This document shows, one piece after another, positions 17,641 to 27,909 of a DNA stretch of 64,000 nt. The position numbers were made by a program, and so were the translations under genes. The notes beneath the pieces are model-generated. The model searched no databases. It was not told where the DNA came from and saw only the letters and a list, made by a program, of their open reading frames with translations. Position 1 is the stretch's first letter, and every line of letters starts with the position of its first letter. Source of the stretch: an uncultured Mucilaginibacter sp. (GTDB lineage: Bacteria > Bacteroidota > Bacteroidia > Sphingobacteriales > Sphingobacteriaceae); the NCBI GenBank assembly GCA_903863845.1, contig CAIPDP010000075.1, positions 1 through 64,000 of the forward strand. Reading direction: 5' to 3'.

Positions 17641-19320
17641 TTATTGCTGAAAAGCAACCTTACCCCCAACGATGGTCATTTGAACTTTAATATTGCGGAT
17701 ATTATCCGGATCAACAGTCGTTGGATCGGCATCAAGTACCACCATGTCGGCAAAGCGACCGGGCTGCAGCGTGCCTTTTTTGTTTTCTTCGTACGAGGTA
17801 TAAGCGCCGCCGTAAGTATAAGCTTTGATACCGGTTTCGGCATCGATGCATTGATTGGCGCCAATCACTATACCTTCTTTGGTTTTCCGGGTTACCGCAC
17901 TGCCTAAGCGTGGCATGGCCTGGTAGGGTGAAATCGGTGCATCCGAATGTAAGGCATAAACTATGCCCATATCTTCAGCTGTTTTGGTAGGGTGCAGCAT
18001 ACTCATACGCTCTGGTCCGTAAACCAGCATCTTTTCGCCCAGTTCATACATATAGCAATGAAAAACCGGGATGATACCATCTTTCTTTATATCATCTAAT
18101 ATTTGCTGGTTGGTGATACTGCAATGTTCTATCCGGTGGCGCGGATCGGGCCTTGGATCGGCTTTCTCTGAATATTCAATGGCTTTGATCACCATCTCAA
18201 TTTCCCGGTCGCCATTAGAGTGACAAGCGATCTGCCAGCCTGCATGATGTATTTTATAAAAAAGGCTATCCAATCCGGCCTGGCTGCGTGCCGGCGGTAT
18301 GCCGTAATAATCTTTTTTACCAGTTACCGGGTTGATCATATCATAGGGTTGATACAACCAGCAGGTTTTGCCGCTGAGTGAATTGCCATGAAATACCTTG
18401 ATCGTTGATATCCGCAGATAATCAGTTTGCATCTGTGGTATCTTACCAGTCAGCACCTGGTTCAGGTAATCGACACCAATAATAAGGTTGAACCTTACAG
18501 GGAACTCCTCTTTCACAAGCTCCTGGTAAACTTTAACTTTTTCCGGCGTGGTCCAGGCATCTCCGATACTGGTTACGCCACTGGCAAGCACTTTGTTAAA
18601 ATACAAACGGTATCCTGCCATTTCCTGATCGTGCGTAGGCGCAGGCGGATGTACAATATTTTTTGAGCGATGAAGAAAACCGGCTGCTGACTCCTTACAA
18701 ATACCATCGGGTATATTGGTGCCATGGTAACGTTCAAATGCACCGCCGGCAGGGTCTTTTGTAGTTTGATCGATGCCGTTCAAGCGCATCAGGTAAGAAT
18801 TAGCTGCCGAAAGGTGTCCGCTTACGTGGGTGATCAGTATCGGATGATCGGTACTGGCCTTATCAAGACTATCACGTATCGGTTGTCCGCCAAGTTTGGT
18901 TTCATTGTAACCCACACCGCGAATAAGCATTCCTTTAGGCATGATCGCCGCTTTGCGTTTCAGTAAGGCGATAAGGTTTTTCATCGAACTTACCGTATCC
19001 AGTTCCAGCGTCGAATAAACTGCCTCGAAAGGATAGATCGGCGCAGGATGCTGATGTACATCGTTAAATCCGGGTATCACGGTACGCCCGGCAAGGTCGA
19101 TCACCCTGGTATTACTACCCAAAAATTTCCTGATCTCCTCATTACTGCCAACTGCAAGAATTGCATGATCCTTAATAGCGATTGCCTGTGCCCGGTCGCC
19201 TTTTTGTTTTATGGTAATGATATTACCATTATTCAAGATCAGATCGGCCTGTTGCGCAAACAGGCACATAGGTGCAATTGATAGTATTATTGCTGCGATC
19301 AGCTTTTTAGCGTTCACCAT
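17641..19320 (-). CDS. Secreted amidohydrolase (YtcJ-like)
   Basis: Start at 19320 gives signal peptide MVNAKKLIAAIILSIAPMCLFAQ (ORF track begins at 19365); VIPGFNDVHQHP, CHSNGDREIEMVIKAIE, HRIEHCS, HSDAPI motifs. Confidence 0.85.
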   Translation of the reverse strand: MVNAKKLIAAIILSIAPMCLFAQQADLILNNGNIITIKQKGDRAQAIAIKDHAILAVGSNEEIRKFLGSNTRVIDLAGRTVIPGFNDVHQHPAPIYPFEAVYSTLELDTVSSMKNLIALLKRKAAIMPKGMLIRGVGYNETKLGGQPIRDSLDKASTDHPILITHVSGHLSAANSYLMRLNGIDQTTKDPAGGAFERYHGTNIPDGICKESAAGFLHRSKNIVHPPAPTHDQEMAGYRLYFNKVLASGVTSIGDAWTTPEKVKVYQELVKEEFPVRFNLIIGVDYLNQVLTGKIPQMQTDYLRISTIKVFHGNSLSGKTCWLYQPYDMINPVTGKKDYYGIPPARSQAGLDSLFYKIHHAGWQIACHSNGDREIEMVIKAIEYSEKADPRPDPRHRIEHCSITNQQILDDIKKDGIIPVFHCYMYELGEKMLVYGPERMSMLHPTKTAEDMGIVYALHSDAPISPYQAMPRLGSAVTRKTKEGIVIGANQCIDAETGIKAYTYGGAYTSYEENKKGTLQPGRFADMVVLDADPTTVDPDNIRNIKVQMTIVGGKVAFQQ

Positions 19321-19354
19321 AAGAAACCAGGTTCTATTTTTAGGCAGAAAAAAA

Positions 19355-20182
19355 TTATTGTTCAAGATACTTTGCTTTCAGTTGGGCAATTTTCTGGTCG
19401 TCCAATCCGATCTGCGTTTTCAAGTAGTTATCAATCGAGCCATATTGGGCTTTTATGGCATTTAGCGTAGCGTCAAGATATTCCTTTTTTACGCCTGCCA
19501 TACTTTTGGCCACTTCAGGATCCATATGCATGTATTTTACCATTTGACCGATCAATTGTGCATTGACAGCCTTACGGTAAAAGTTTGAAGCCAGGTAATC
19601 GTCCATAATGGTATTGTAAGGCACACCAAGGCTGTATAAGAACAAAGCCGAACCTATGCCCGTGCGATCTTTGCCTGCCGAACAATGAAACACCAGACTT
19701 TGGCCCTGTGGCAGGTTAAGCAGTTTATCAAAAAAGGGTTTATAACGGTCGGCAAGGTATTGGGTATTGCTGTAATAAACGATCATCAGGCTATCGGCCT
19801 CTTTGCCTTTTAGTTTGGCGATCTCTTTGGCCCAATCCATATTATCACTGCCGGCAGGGCATAGAATATAATCAGTACCCAGGTTCAATTTATCCGGTGC
19901 CTGTGCCTGTTCCTGGTGGCCGCGCAGATCGACATCAACTGCGATATTTTTATTCTTCAGCACCATCAGGTCTGAATCTGTCAGTTTGCTGATATCCGCA
20001 CTGCGGTAAACCTCGCCCCATTTCAAATGACGACCGTCGGTAGTAGCGTAGCCACCAAGGTCGCGAAAGTTAGCTGCGCCATGCAAAGCCACGAGTCTTT
20101 TGGCACTATCGGCTACCTGTGCATTTACACCGAAGGCAGCCAGAGCAAGCAACAGAAATAAAGTAAGTTTTTTCATCGCCAT
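19355..20182 (-). CDS. Secreted tyrosine/phosphoinositide-type protein phosphatase
   Basis: NFRDLGGYATTDGRHLKWGEVYRSADIS and P-loop HCSAGKDRTG (CX5R). Confidence 0.9.
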   Translation of the reverse strand: MAMKKLTLFLLLALAAFGVNAQVADSAKRLVALHGAANFRDLGGYATTDGRHLKWGEVYRSADISKLTDSDLMVLKNKNIAVDVDLRGHQEQAQAPDKLNLGTDYILCPAGSDNMDWAKEIAKLKGKEADSLMIVYYSNTQYLADRYKPFFDKLLNLPQGQSLVFHCSAGKDRTGIGSALFLYSLGVPYNTIMDDYLASNFYRKAVNAQLIGQMVKYMHMDPEVAKSMAGVKKEYLDATLNAIKAQYGSIDNYLKTQIGLDDQKIAQLKAKYLEQ

Positions 20183-20190
20183 AAAACTAA

Positions 20191-20227
20191 AAAAGAGCAG
20201 GGGACCCGGCTAAAGTCCCCCTGCTCT
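20191..20227 (-). terminator. Strong hairpin with U-tract between susD and the phosphatase gene (possible intra-operon attenuator)
   Basis: GAGCAGGGGAC...GTCCCCCTGCTC with AAAAA on the left flank (= U-tract on the minus strand). Confidence 0.7.
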
Positions 20228-20247
20228 AAGGTTGAAATTTAATTTAA

Positions 20248-21873
20248 CTATTTTGTAAGCCAGGTATCTTTACTAACATCATCAGTTCCACCAAATTGAG
20301 AACTTAAAGCTGCATTATAGTTAGCGGTGTTGTTAGTTGATTCACTGGCAGGATATAACCAACGACGTGGGATAGCACCACTTGCTGTACCGATACTTCC
20401 GGCAACACCCTGGCTCCATACAGGTATACCATTTGGATTATTCGCATCAATCGAACGTCTCCACTCATAATAAGGTTCCCAACCTGAGTTACAGAACATG
20501 GCAACATAACGCTGCGTAAATATTTGAGCTAAACCTGCAGCATTATCGCCTGCGTATGCAATATTGGTAAAGAATTGGGGCAGGTTTACAGTAGTAGTAC
20601 CCAGGGTATTTCCTTTCAAATCGGCAATTGTTAGTGTTTGACCATTAGTGATCTTGTAAATCGCTAAAGATGCATTAACACCAGCAAGGTACCAGGTATT
20701 GGTTGTACCGGTGGCCCAGCCACGGTTGATACCTTCAGCTATATTGAAACACAATTCAGGATAACCGATAAAAACAAAGGGTTCGGCATTGGCACCGCTG
20801 TAAGCAGCTGGTAGTGAGAAATACCTGTTATAGTTCAGGTAAGAGTATTGGCCTGCTGCTGCGTTTGTATTCAAAGTAGCGATGGAAGCATTATCGTCTG
20901 CGCCTACCCATGCAGTAAAATCACTTACCAGTTTACCATTAGTGATCTGCTGTGGAGCTGGTGTAGCCACTACCATCAGGCGAGGGTCCTGAGTTGCTGA
21001 AGTAATGCTCACATAAGGTAGGCCCATGCTACCAAAGTTATCATAAGGCTGTAAGCCTTCACTAACAATAGCATAAGGATTATAAGTTTGGTTGTAAGCA
21101 TAAACCAAGTTATCTGCATTGCTGGTCATAACCGGGTAAGTAGCAGGGTTATTGACGATGGTAGCGAAAGTTTGCGGGATCTGCAGATCTGCATTATCGG
21201 TTGCACGTTTGCTCAGGCTGATCAAAACTCTGATGGTGTATGTATTGATCAATTTTTGCCATTGCAAATAGGTAAGGCTGAAGATATCACCAGTTGCATC
21301 CAGCTTTACGTTAGGTGTAGCAGTTGCAAGTGGTGCAATAATTGAATTTGCATTATTCAACATAGCTAAGGCGCTTTTGTATACATCGTGTTGTGTATCA
21401 TATTTAGGCGTCAATATTGATGCGTTGCCAGCTTGCGAAAATGGTATATCACCAACCCGTTGTGCCAACCAGATTCCAGCATACGCCTTGAAGAATTGCG
21501 ATAAAGCATAGTACTTGTTAGTAGTATTGGTGCCTTGCTGAGCCTGTAGTGCCAAAGCATATTTTAAGATATCGTACGAATCTTCTGTATTACTGAAACC
21601 GTAGTTATTGTTACCCCAGTAATAGGCATAATTTGACAATACGTATTGTTCGTTTTTTGAAGATATCGAAAACGGTTGCTCATCACCTCTGATCAATTTT
21701 GAAGTAATGTGGTTGAGCAATAATGAGGATGGTATCGTACCTGTTGATGCCGCCACGTTGGGGTTATCAATCAGGTCGCCTTTCTGGCATCCTGTGATAG
21801 TTACCATTGCTATTGTTAACAATAGAGCTAATGGGATAAATGATTTTATTTTCATAAATTTCTTATTAATCAT
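20248..21873 (-). CDS. SusD/RagB-family outer membrane lipoprotein (SusD-like_2)
   Basis: Lipobox ITGC; SusD-like helical architecture; C-terminal RRWLYPASESTNNTANYNAAL; directly downstream of susC. Confidence 0.9.
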   Translation of the reverse strand: MINKKFMKIKSFIPLALLLTIAMVTITGCQKGDLIDNPNVAASTGTIPSSLLLNHITSKLIRGDEQPFSISSKNEQYVLSNYAYYWGNNNYGFSNTEDSYDILKYALALQAQQGTNTTNKYYALSQFFKAYAGIWLAQRVGDIPFSQAGNASILTPKYDTQHDVYKSALAMLNNANSIIAPLATATPNVKLDATGDIFSLTYLQWQKLINTYTIRVLISLSKRATDNADLQIPQTFATIVNNPATYPVMTSNADNLVYAYNQTYNPYAIVSEGLQPYDNFGSMGLPYVSITSATQDPRLMVVATPAPQQITNGKLVSDFTAWVGADDNASIATLNTNAAAGQYSYLNYNRYFSLPAAYSGANAEPFVFIGYPELCFNIAEGINRGWATGTTNTWYLAGVNASLAIYKITNGQTLTIADLKGNTLGTTTVNLPQFFTNIAYAGDNAAGLAQIFTQRYVAMFCNSGWEPYYEWRRSIDANNPNGIPVWSQGVAGSIGTASGAIPRRWLYPASESTNNTANYNAALSSQFGGTDDVSKDTWLTK

Positions 21874-21883
21874 TGTTAAACAA

Positions 21884-24800
21884 TTAGAATGTTAAGTGCA
21901 GGTTGAAACCGTAACGGCGCGCAGTCGGGCTGGTAAGACCGGTGCTGCCATCATAACCAACCAGGGCCCTTGTTGATGCATCATAACCTGAAGCAAACTG
22001 ATCTAAGTCGATGTCTTTACGAGCAGCAAAGTATAACAGGTTGCGACCTACGATAGAGAAGGTTGCTTTCTTAATGAACGAACCCGAAAGTAAGCTAGCT
22101 GGTAATGAATAACCGATAGATGCTTCACGCAATTTTGCGTAAGAACGGCTGATCATATAATATTCGTCAAAGTTTGAACCAAGACCGCTGGAAACGTATG
22201 CCTGAGTAGTAACCGCTGTTGTGTTTGGAGCGAAAGTCAATGAACCAAGGTTAGTGATCACACCACCTGGTCCGTAAGTTGGCGTTCCGCTAGCAATTAC
22301 TACACCCGGACCTACGTAGGCTGGTGTTGCAGCCTTGGTGCCTTCAGCTGTACTGTTCCATTCTGCCAAACGAGCTACACCATATGCACCACTTGCTGTT
22401 TCGATAGCTGTACCACCATTCATTGCGTGGTACCAGGTGTAGTCATAGATCTTACCACCTATACGACCATCAAACTGGAAGCTTAAAATAAAACCTTTAT
22501 AAGTGTATTTGTTGGTGATACCGAAAGCATAATCAGGGTCGGCATAACCTAACAGGCCATAATTGGCGTTATTTTGCTGGCTTGGGGCCTGAAGAGGAAC
22601 ACCACCGCTATTGATGATATCACCCTGAGCATCCCTAACAAATTTGGTACCGTAAATTGCATCCAATCTTTCGCCAACCTTGTAAAGGTGACCGTTTTGA
22701 TAAATAGATGTTAAACCATTACCTACTGATTTCAAAGTTTCTTTGTAGGTAGAGTAATTTACGTTAACATCCCAGCTCAATCCATTTGGATTTTTCAAGA
22801 TCGAACCCATCAGCTCCAATTCAACACCATTCTTTTTGGTTGTCAAACCGTTTAGGGTTTGAACCGTATTGGTTGTTGAAGCTGCAACTGGTAACTGGAT
22901 AATGTTCGGACCGTTGGTAGTAGTAAAGTAAGTAGCGTTTAATCCTAAACGGTTGTTAAGGAATTTGGCGTCAAAACCAAACTCATAAGAAGTAACATCA
23001 AAAGGTTTGATCTTAGGATCTGAAATTGAGTTTGACAAGCTCACTGACGGCGTTCCGTTAAAGTAAGTAGAAGCTGCAGATGGGCTTTGGTTGGTATAAG
23101 TTGGACCGTTGTATGGGGTATACAATTCAGAACCATAACCTAACAAGTTACCTACTGGCTGCGAGTTCCAACCAGTTCCTAAAGCTGTTGACAGTAAGGC
23201 GTTATAAGAACTTCCTATTGTTGGAGAAGTTAAAGCTCCCTTTACATCGGCGAATGAACCACGTACCTTAAAGAAAGAGATCGCATCCGGAAGTTTAATA
23301 TAGTCGCTTACTACTGAGCTCACTGATACCGATGGGTAGAAGAAAGTATTAGCACCGGCAGGCAAAGTTGAGATATTATCAACACGACCAGTGGTGTTAA
23401 TATTGATATAGTTCTTATAACCAAAGTCAAATGAATAGTAAGCACTATTAACCTGCATCTTCGAGTTAAAATTATAATCAAGGATCGGGTTTGTCGAGTT
23501 TGCTAAGTTGTAAACATTTGGTAGTGACAAATCTCTGGTTGTTCCCCAATCAGATAAATAACGGAAAGAGCGTTCGTTAGCACCAGCCAAAGCTCCGAAA
23601 TTCCAGCCACCAAATTTATGGCTATAGTTTAAGGTCAGGTCGGTGTTGTTATCCAACAAATTACGCTGATCTTGCCTGTAATCACCATACCATCCAAAAT
23701 AATACCATGACAGGTACTGATTTAAGTTGGCTGATGATGGAACTTGTTCAGTATTTAACTCATTGTAGGTATCGATCGATGAGCGTAAACGTAAGTTCAA
23801 ATCTTTGGTAAATTTATAACTCAGTGCTAATGAACCATTGATCACCTGGTTATCACGACCACGTAACCATTTTTCAGCCTGGAACCATGGGTTGTTTTCA
23901 CGACCATATTCCTGTGCATACTGAACCAGGTTTTGAACACCCTGCGGACCCTGGTAGATATTCTTCAATTCATTGATCGGATAATCTGATGAACCGTAAA
24001 CGAAAAATTCGTAAGCGTAACTGTTAGGACCGTAGCTCACATCAGGGATGTTAGGTGAATATTGAAGATTTAAATTCAAATCACCATCAATACGCAACTT
24101 CGATGTAATATCATAACCAGCAGCGATCTTGAAGTTATCAATATTCAATTTAGTATTTGGAAAATCACCTTGCTGGAAGGTATGTCCGTATGACATACGG
24201 ATATCATAATTTGAACCACTTGCTGCAACCGAAAAAGAGTTGGTATTGGTAATACCGGTTTGAACAAAATCGTTAAAGTTATTGATACCGCGGGCTGCCC
24301 ATAAGGTAGGAGTTCTTACACCTGTAACCGTATTGTAAGGGCTATCAAATTGCGTAGTTTCAAAAGTTCCGTCGAAACGTGGACCCCATTCTGGTAAACG
24401 TTGGTTGTTATCATATAACTGGTTACCGTACGCGTATTTAAAGTTGGTACCGCGACCATACTGATACTGATCTTTTGGCAGAACAAGGAAGCCTTTTTCA
24501 AACTCAGTTGTGCTGTTCAAATCAACTTGCCACCCTTTTTTATCTTTAGTACCTTTTTTTGTTGTGATGATGATAGCACCATTGATACCACGTGAACCGT
24601 AAAGTGCTGCAGCGTTAGGGCCTTTCAATACTGTATAAGTATCGATATCATCAGGGTTGAAGTCGTAAGTATCTGATTCAACAGGCTCACCGTCTACAAC
24701 GTAAAGCACGTCCATGCTACCGCGAAGAACTACGGTTGGAGCACCAAAAAATTCGTTGCTTGCGCCAATGGTCAAACCTGCAACTTTACCTTCCATCGAT

Positions 24801-25258
24801 TGTAATGGGTTGGCATCGCGTGCAACAGTTAAATCATCGCCATTGATCTGCGATTGTGAATAGCCTAAGCGTTGAAATTCTTTTTTTACACCCAGAGCAG
24901 TTACAACAACCTCGTTAAGGTTTTTTGTTTCCTGCTGTAACTGGATAGAATAGTTGGCTTCGCCAGTTACAGGAACTTCGACTGTAACATAACCGATAAT
25001 GCTAATTACGAGGGTCTCGCCTTTATCGGCAGCGAAGGTAAAACGACCTTCGATACCGGTAACCGTAGCCCGGTTGGTACCCTTTACCTTTACCGTAGCA
25101 CCCGGTATTGGTTGGCTATTGTTGTCCAATACAATGCCTCGTATGGTGTTAGTTTGGGCAAAAAGTTTGCCGCACACCGAGAACACTAAAATCAGTGTTA
25201 ACAGCAGCCTGGAAAATGTGAGTAGTTTTTGTTTCATGTGAATGTGTTTTATCGACAC
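21884..25258 (-). CDS. SusC/RagA-family TonB-linked outer membrane protein
   Basis: Carboxypeptidase-like N-domain (IRGIVLDNNSQPIPGATVKVKGT), plug (VLKGPNAAALYGSRGINGAIIITTKKG), C-terminal RRYGFNLHLTF. Confidence 0.97.
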   Translation of the reverse strand: MSIKHIHMKQKLLTFSRLLLTLILVFSVCGKLFAQTNTIRGIVLDNNSQPIPGATVKVKGTNRATVTGIEGRFTFAADKGETLVISIIGYVTVEVPVTGEANYSIQLQQETKNLNEVVVTALGVKKEFQRLGYSQSQINGDDLTVARDANPLQSMEGKVAGLTIGASNEFFGAPTVVLRGSMDVLYVVDGEPVESDTYDFNPDDIDTYTVLKGPNAAALYGSRGINGAIIITTKKGTKDKKGWQVDLNSTTEFEKGFLVLPKDQYQYGRGTNFKYAYGNQLYDNNQRLPEWGPRFDGTFETTQFDSPYNTVTGVRTPTLWAARGINNFNDFVQTGITNTNSFSVAASGSNYDIRMSYGHTFQQGDFPNTKLNIDNFKIAAGYDITSKLRIDGDLNLNLQYSPNIPDVSYGPNSYAYEFFVYGSSDYPINELKNIYQGPQGVQNLVQYAQEYGRENNPWFQAEKWLRGRDNQVINGSLALSYKFTKDLNLRLRSSIDTYNELNTEQVPSSANLNQYLSWYYFGWYGDYRQDQRNLLDNNTDLTLNYSHKFGGWNFGALAGANERSFRYLSDWGTTRDLSLPNVYNLANSTNPILDYNFNSKMQVNSAYYSFDFGYKNYININTTGRVDNISTLPAGANTFFYPSVSVSSVVSDYIKLPDAISFFKVRGSFADVKGALTSPTIGSSYNALLSTALGTGWNSQPVGNLLGYGSELYTPYNGPTYTNQSPSAASTYFNGTPSVSLSNSISDPKIKPFDVTSYEFGFDAKFLNNRLGLNATYFTTTNGPNIIQLPVAASTTNTVQTLNGLTTKKNGVELELMGSILKNPNGLSWDVNVNYSTYKETLKSVGNGLTSIYQNGHLYKVGERLDAIYGTKFVRDAQGDIINSGGVPLQAPSQQNNANYGLLGYADPDYAFGITNKYTYKGFILSFQFDGRIGGKIYDYTWYHAMNGGTAIETASGAYGVARLAEWNSTAEGTKAATPAYVGPGVVIASGTPTYGPGGVITNLGSLTFAPNTTAVTTQAYVSSGLGSNFDEYYMISRSYAKLREASIGYSLPASLLSGSFIKKATFSIVGRNLLYFAARKDIDLDQFASGYDASTRALVGYDGSTGLTSPTARRYGFNLHLTF

Positions 25259-25511
25259 AAAACTATTCGGGCTGTGTTATTAAAAAGTTGCAGGCGCAAC
25301 AACAAAAAGTTAACAAATACTAAACAAATCGACCCAAAATCCTTGTTTGTTAACTTGAGATTTCACTAAAGTAATGGAATCGTTATTCCGAAAATTAGTT
25401 AATTATCACGAAAAATCAAGTTGCCATAAAAATCCTGCTCCTAAAATTAAAAGCAAAGTAATTCACTGCCACCGTTGTTAGCAAATTCATTTCTTACTGA
25501 TAAACTGTATT

Positions 25512-25895
25512 TTATAACGAATATTTGATATTTCTGTTAAATGGATATTTTTTTATTCTCGAATACTTGGCAAGCATTGACAAATTGTAACTTACATTCT
25601 TTTGAAGCTTTTCAACTTCAAGACCAGGCTCTAACGACTGGATGGCTGCAACGATCTCTGAAACCAGCATGGGTCTGCACTGTTCTTTCAAAACAAAGCG
25701 TATCTTATTACTATAGGTCATAACCGGAGAATATTCTCCGGTTATTTCTTCCAATTCATTACCGGTTTTCGTATCAACATGCCTATTATTTAAAAAGGCA
25801 TTGAGTGCCAGCCTTACTTTATCTAAATCGGCCAGCAACTGAGATTCCCGTTCCTGTAGCTGCCGAACTATAACTGCATCGGTCATGGTATAATT
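25512..25895 (-). CDS. Small conserved hypothetical protein with HARE/winged-helix-like C-terminal half
   Basis: SNKIRFVLKEQCRPMLVSEIVAAIQSLEPGLE..LQKNVSYNLSMLAKYSRIKKYPFNRNIKYSL; internal Met (MTDAVIV) is a plausible start. Confidence 0.5.
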   Translation of the reverse strand, partial: NYTMTDAVIVRQLQERESQLLADLDKVRLALNAFLNNRHVDTKTGNELEEITGEYSPVMTYSNKIRFVLKEQCRPMLVSEIVAAIQSLEPGLEVEKLQKNVSYNLSMLAKYSRIKKYPFNRNIKYSL

Positions 25896-26595
25896 ATTCA
25901 TAGCCCATATAAAATATACTGATCTGATTAAAAAATTGTTAGGTAAAAATGGGGTAAACGTAACAATCGGCAATCAGATGCGCCAGGAGCGATTGAACAG
26001 AAGCAAATCGAATTTTAGACGAAGAAGAACTTTATCCAGGTATTTGTGACAAACCTGTTTAAGCAAAGTGCAACAAAAATGTAAACAAAAAACAGCAACC
26101 ATGCCAATTTGTGGCAATAGCGATACCCGTTTATTGAGTATTAAGCGTGGCCGTGAAACAAACTTATTTTGGATAGGCTTAGTTTTAGCTGTTTTTGAAT
26201 GCAATAAATAAGGAACCGACTGCTGCGGCAAAAATTGAAAAGCTGGATAGTAAGAACGCTGGCAAAGCAATACATATTCGCAGGCGAAGAATAATTACAC
26301 CGCAACAAAAAATAAGTTAAAAGTGCTTTTAAATTTGCTTTGCATTTTATCAACTCTTGTTGAAAATATCCAAGCCTAACTTATGATATCGTTGTTACTA
26401 AATTGTTAACTATTTATAACCAAATCCCCCGTTTTCCTTTGCTTCCCTCTAAAACGGCCAAATCTTTACCCGAAGCCCGAATTCGCCAACTACTACTTTC
26501 TAAAAGGATAGCCGCTCATGCAAATAAGTTAATCAAACCTTAACAATATTTTGTTTTGTATCTCGTGAACTTTGTTCAGTTTACCGCAACCAAAT

Positions 26596-27909
26596 GCTGA
26601 TCCAATGCAAATAATGTCGCCGGCGTGGAAACACAAGATCATCTCAAATCCGGCCTGGGTTTTGGTTGCAGCATTTGGCACGTACTTTTGTATGTACGGA
26701 TTCAGAAAGCCTTATACCGCTGCAACCTATAACGGTTCGGACTTTTTAGGGGTTAATTATAAGTTCCTATTGGTTATTGCACAAACCATCGGCTACATGG
26801 CCGCAAAATGGTTCGGGATAAAGTTTGTTTCCGAGATCCGTCGTGAAAACAGGGTTAAGGCCATCCTGATGCTGCTTGGCTTAGCTGAATTGATGTTGCT
26901 GCTTTTTGGTATTACACCCCGTCCATGGAATATGCTGTTCCTGCTATTGAACGGATTGCCGCTTGGGGTAATTTTCGGTTTGGTACTCGGTTTCCTGGAA
27001 GGCAGGAATAACTCTGAATTTTTGATCGCCGGACTATGTGCCAGCTTTATCGTATCTGACGGTGTTTCGAAGTCTGTTGGTGCAACCCTGCTCAACATGG
27101 GTGCAACAGAAAATTGGATGCCATTTTTTGCGGGCCTGATATTCATGGTACCAGTATTAATGTTCATCGCCATGTTATCGGTTGCACCACCTCCGAGCGT
27201 GGCTGATGTTGAATCAAGATCGGCACGTCAACCGATGACAAGGGCCGACAGGTGGGCCTTTTTTTATAAATATGCACCCGGCCTGTCGGGTATAATTTTA
27301 ATTTATCTGTTCGCTACACTGTTACGCAGCCTGAGAGCCGATTTCGCTGTAGAGCTGTGGACGGGTTTGGGGTATGCCAAAACCCCGGCACTCTTCACTA
27401 ATTCCGAGCTGATCGTAAGTTTTGTGGTTATCCTGATAACAAGCATGGCCGTACTGATCCGGAATCACCATAAAGCCTTTCAATTTTCGTTATTTACCAG
27501 CTTTCTTGGTTTCGCCCTGATCATCGGCACAGTAATAGGATTAAACAACGGCCTCAACAGTTTTCTGTTTATGGTGCTGATAGGTATGGGGGTGTATATC
27601 CCCTATGTTGCAGTGCATGCCATTATTTTCGAGCGACTGATCGCCATTACCCGCGAACGGGCCAACGTGGGCTTTCTGATGTATATCGTAGATTCGGTGG
27701 GTTATACCGGTTATATCGGGCTTTTGATCCTGAAATATTTTACCCCTTCGGCTGATACCTTATTAGCTGCCTTTTTAAAAACCTCGGTCAGCATTGGTGT
27801 GCTGGGCGCATTGATCATCATATTTTGTTACGTGTATTTTAAAGTTAAACTTAAAAGGAATGAACAGTCGAGAATTAGCCTTCCCGCCGGGCAAGGCAGT
27901 AATATTTAA
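26596..27909 (+). CDS. DUF5690-family (MFS-like) membrane protein
   Basis: About 12 TM helices; FGTYFCMYGFRKPYTAATY near the N terminus; ORF track start at 26572. Confidence 0.8.
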   Translation, partial: ADPMQIMSPAWKHKIISNPAWVLVAAFGTYFCMYGFRKPYTAATYNGSDFLGVNYKFLLVIAQTIGYMAAKWFGIKFVSEIRRENRVKAILMLLGLAELMLLLFGITPRPWNMLFLLLNGLPLGVIFGLVLGFLEGRNNSEFLIAGLCASFIVSDGVSKSVGATLLNMGATENWMPFFAGLIFMVPVLMFIAMLSVAPPPSVADVESRSARQPMTRADRWAFFYKYAPGLSGIILIYLFATLLRSLRADFAVELWTGLGYAKTPALFTNSELIVSFVVILITSMAVLIRNHHKAFQFSLFTSFLGFALIIGTVIGLNNGLNSFLFMVLIGMGVYIPYVAVHAIIFERLIAITRERANVGFLMYIVDSVGYTGYIGLLILKYFTPSADTLLAAFLKTSVSIGVLGALIIIFCYVYFKVKLKRNEQSRISLPAGQGSNI

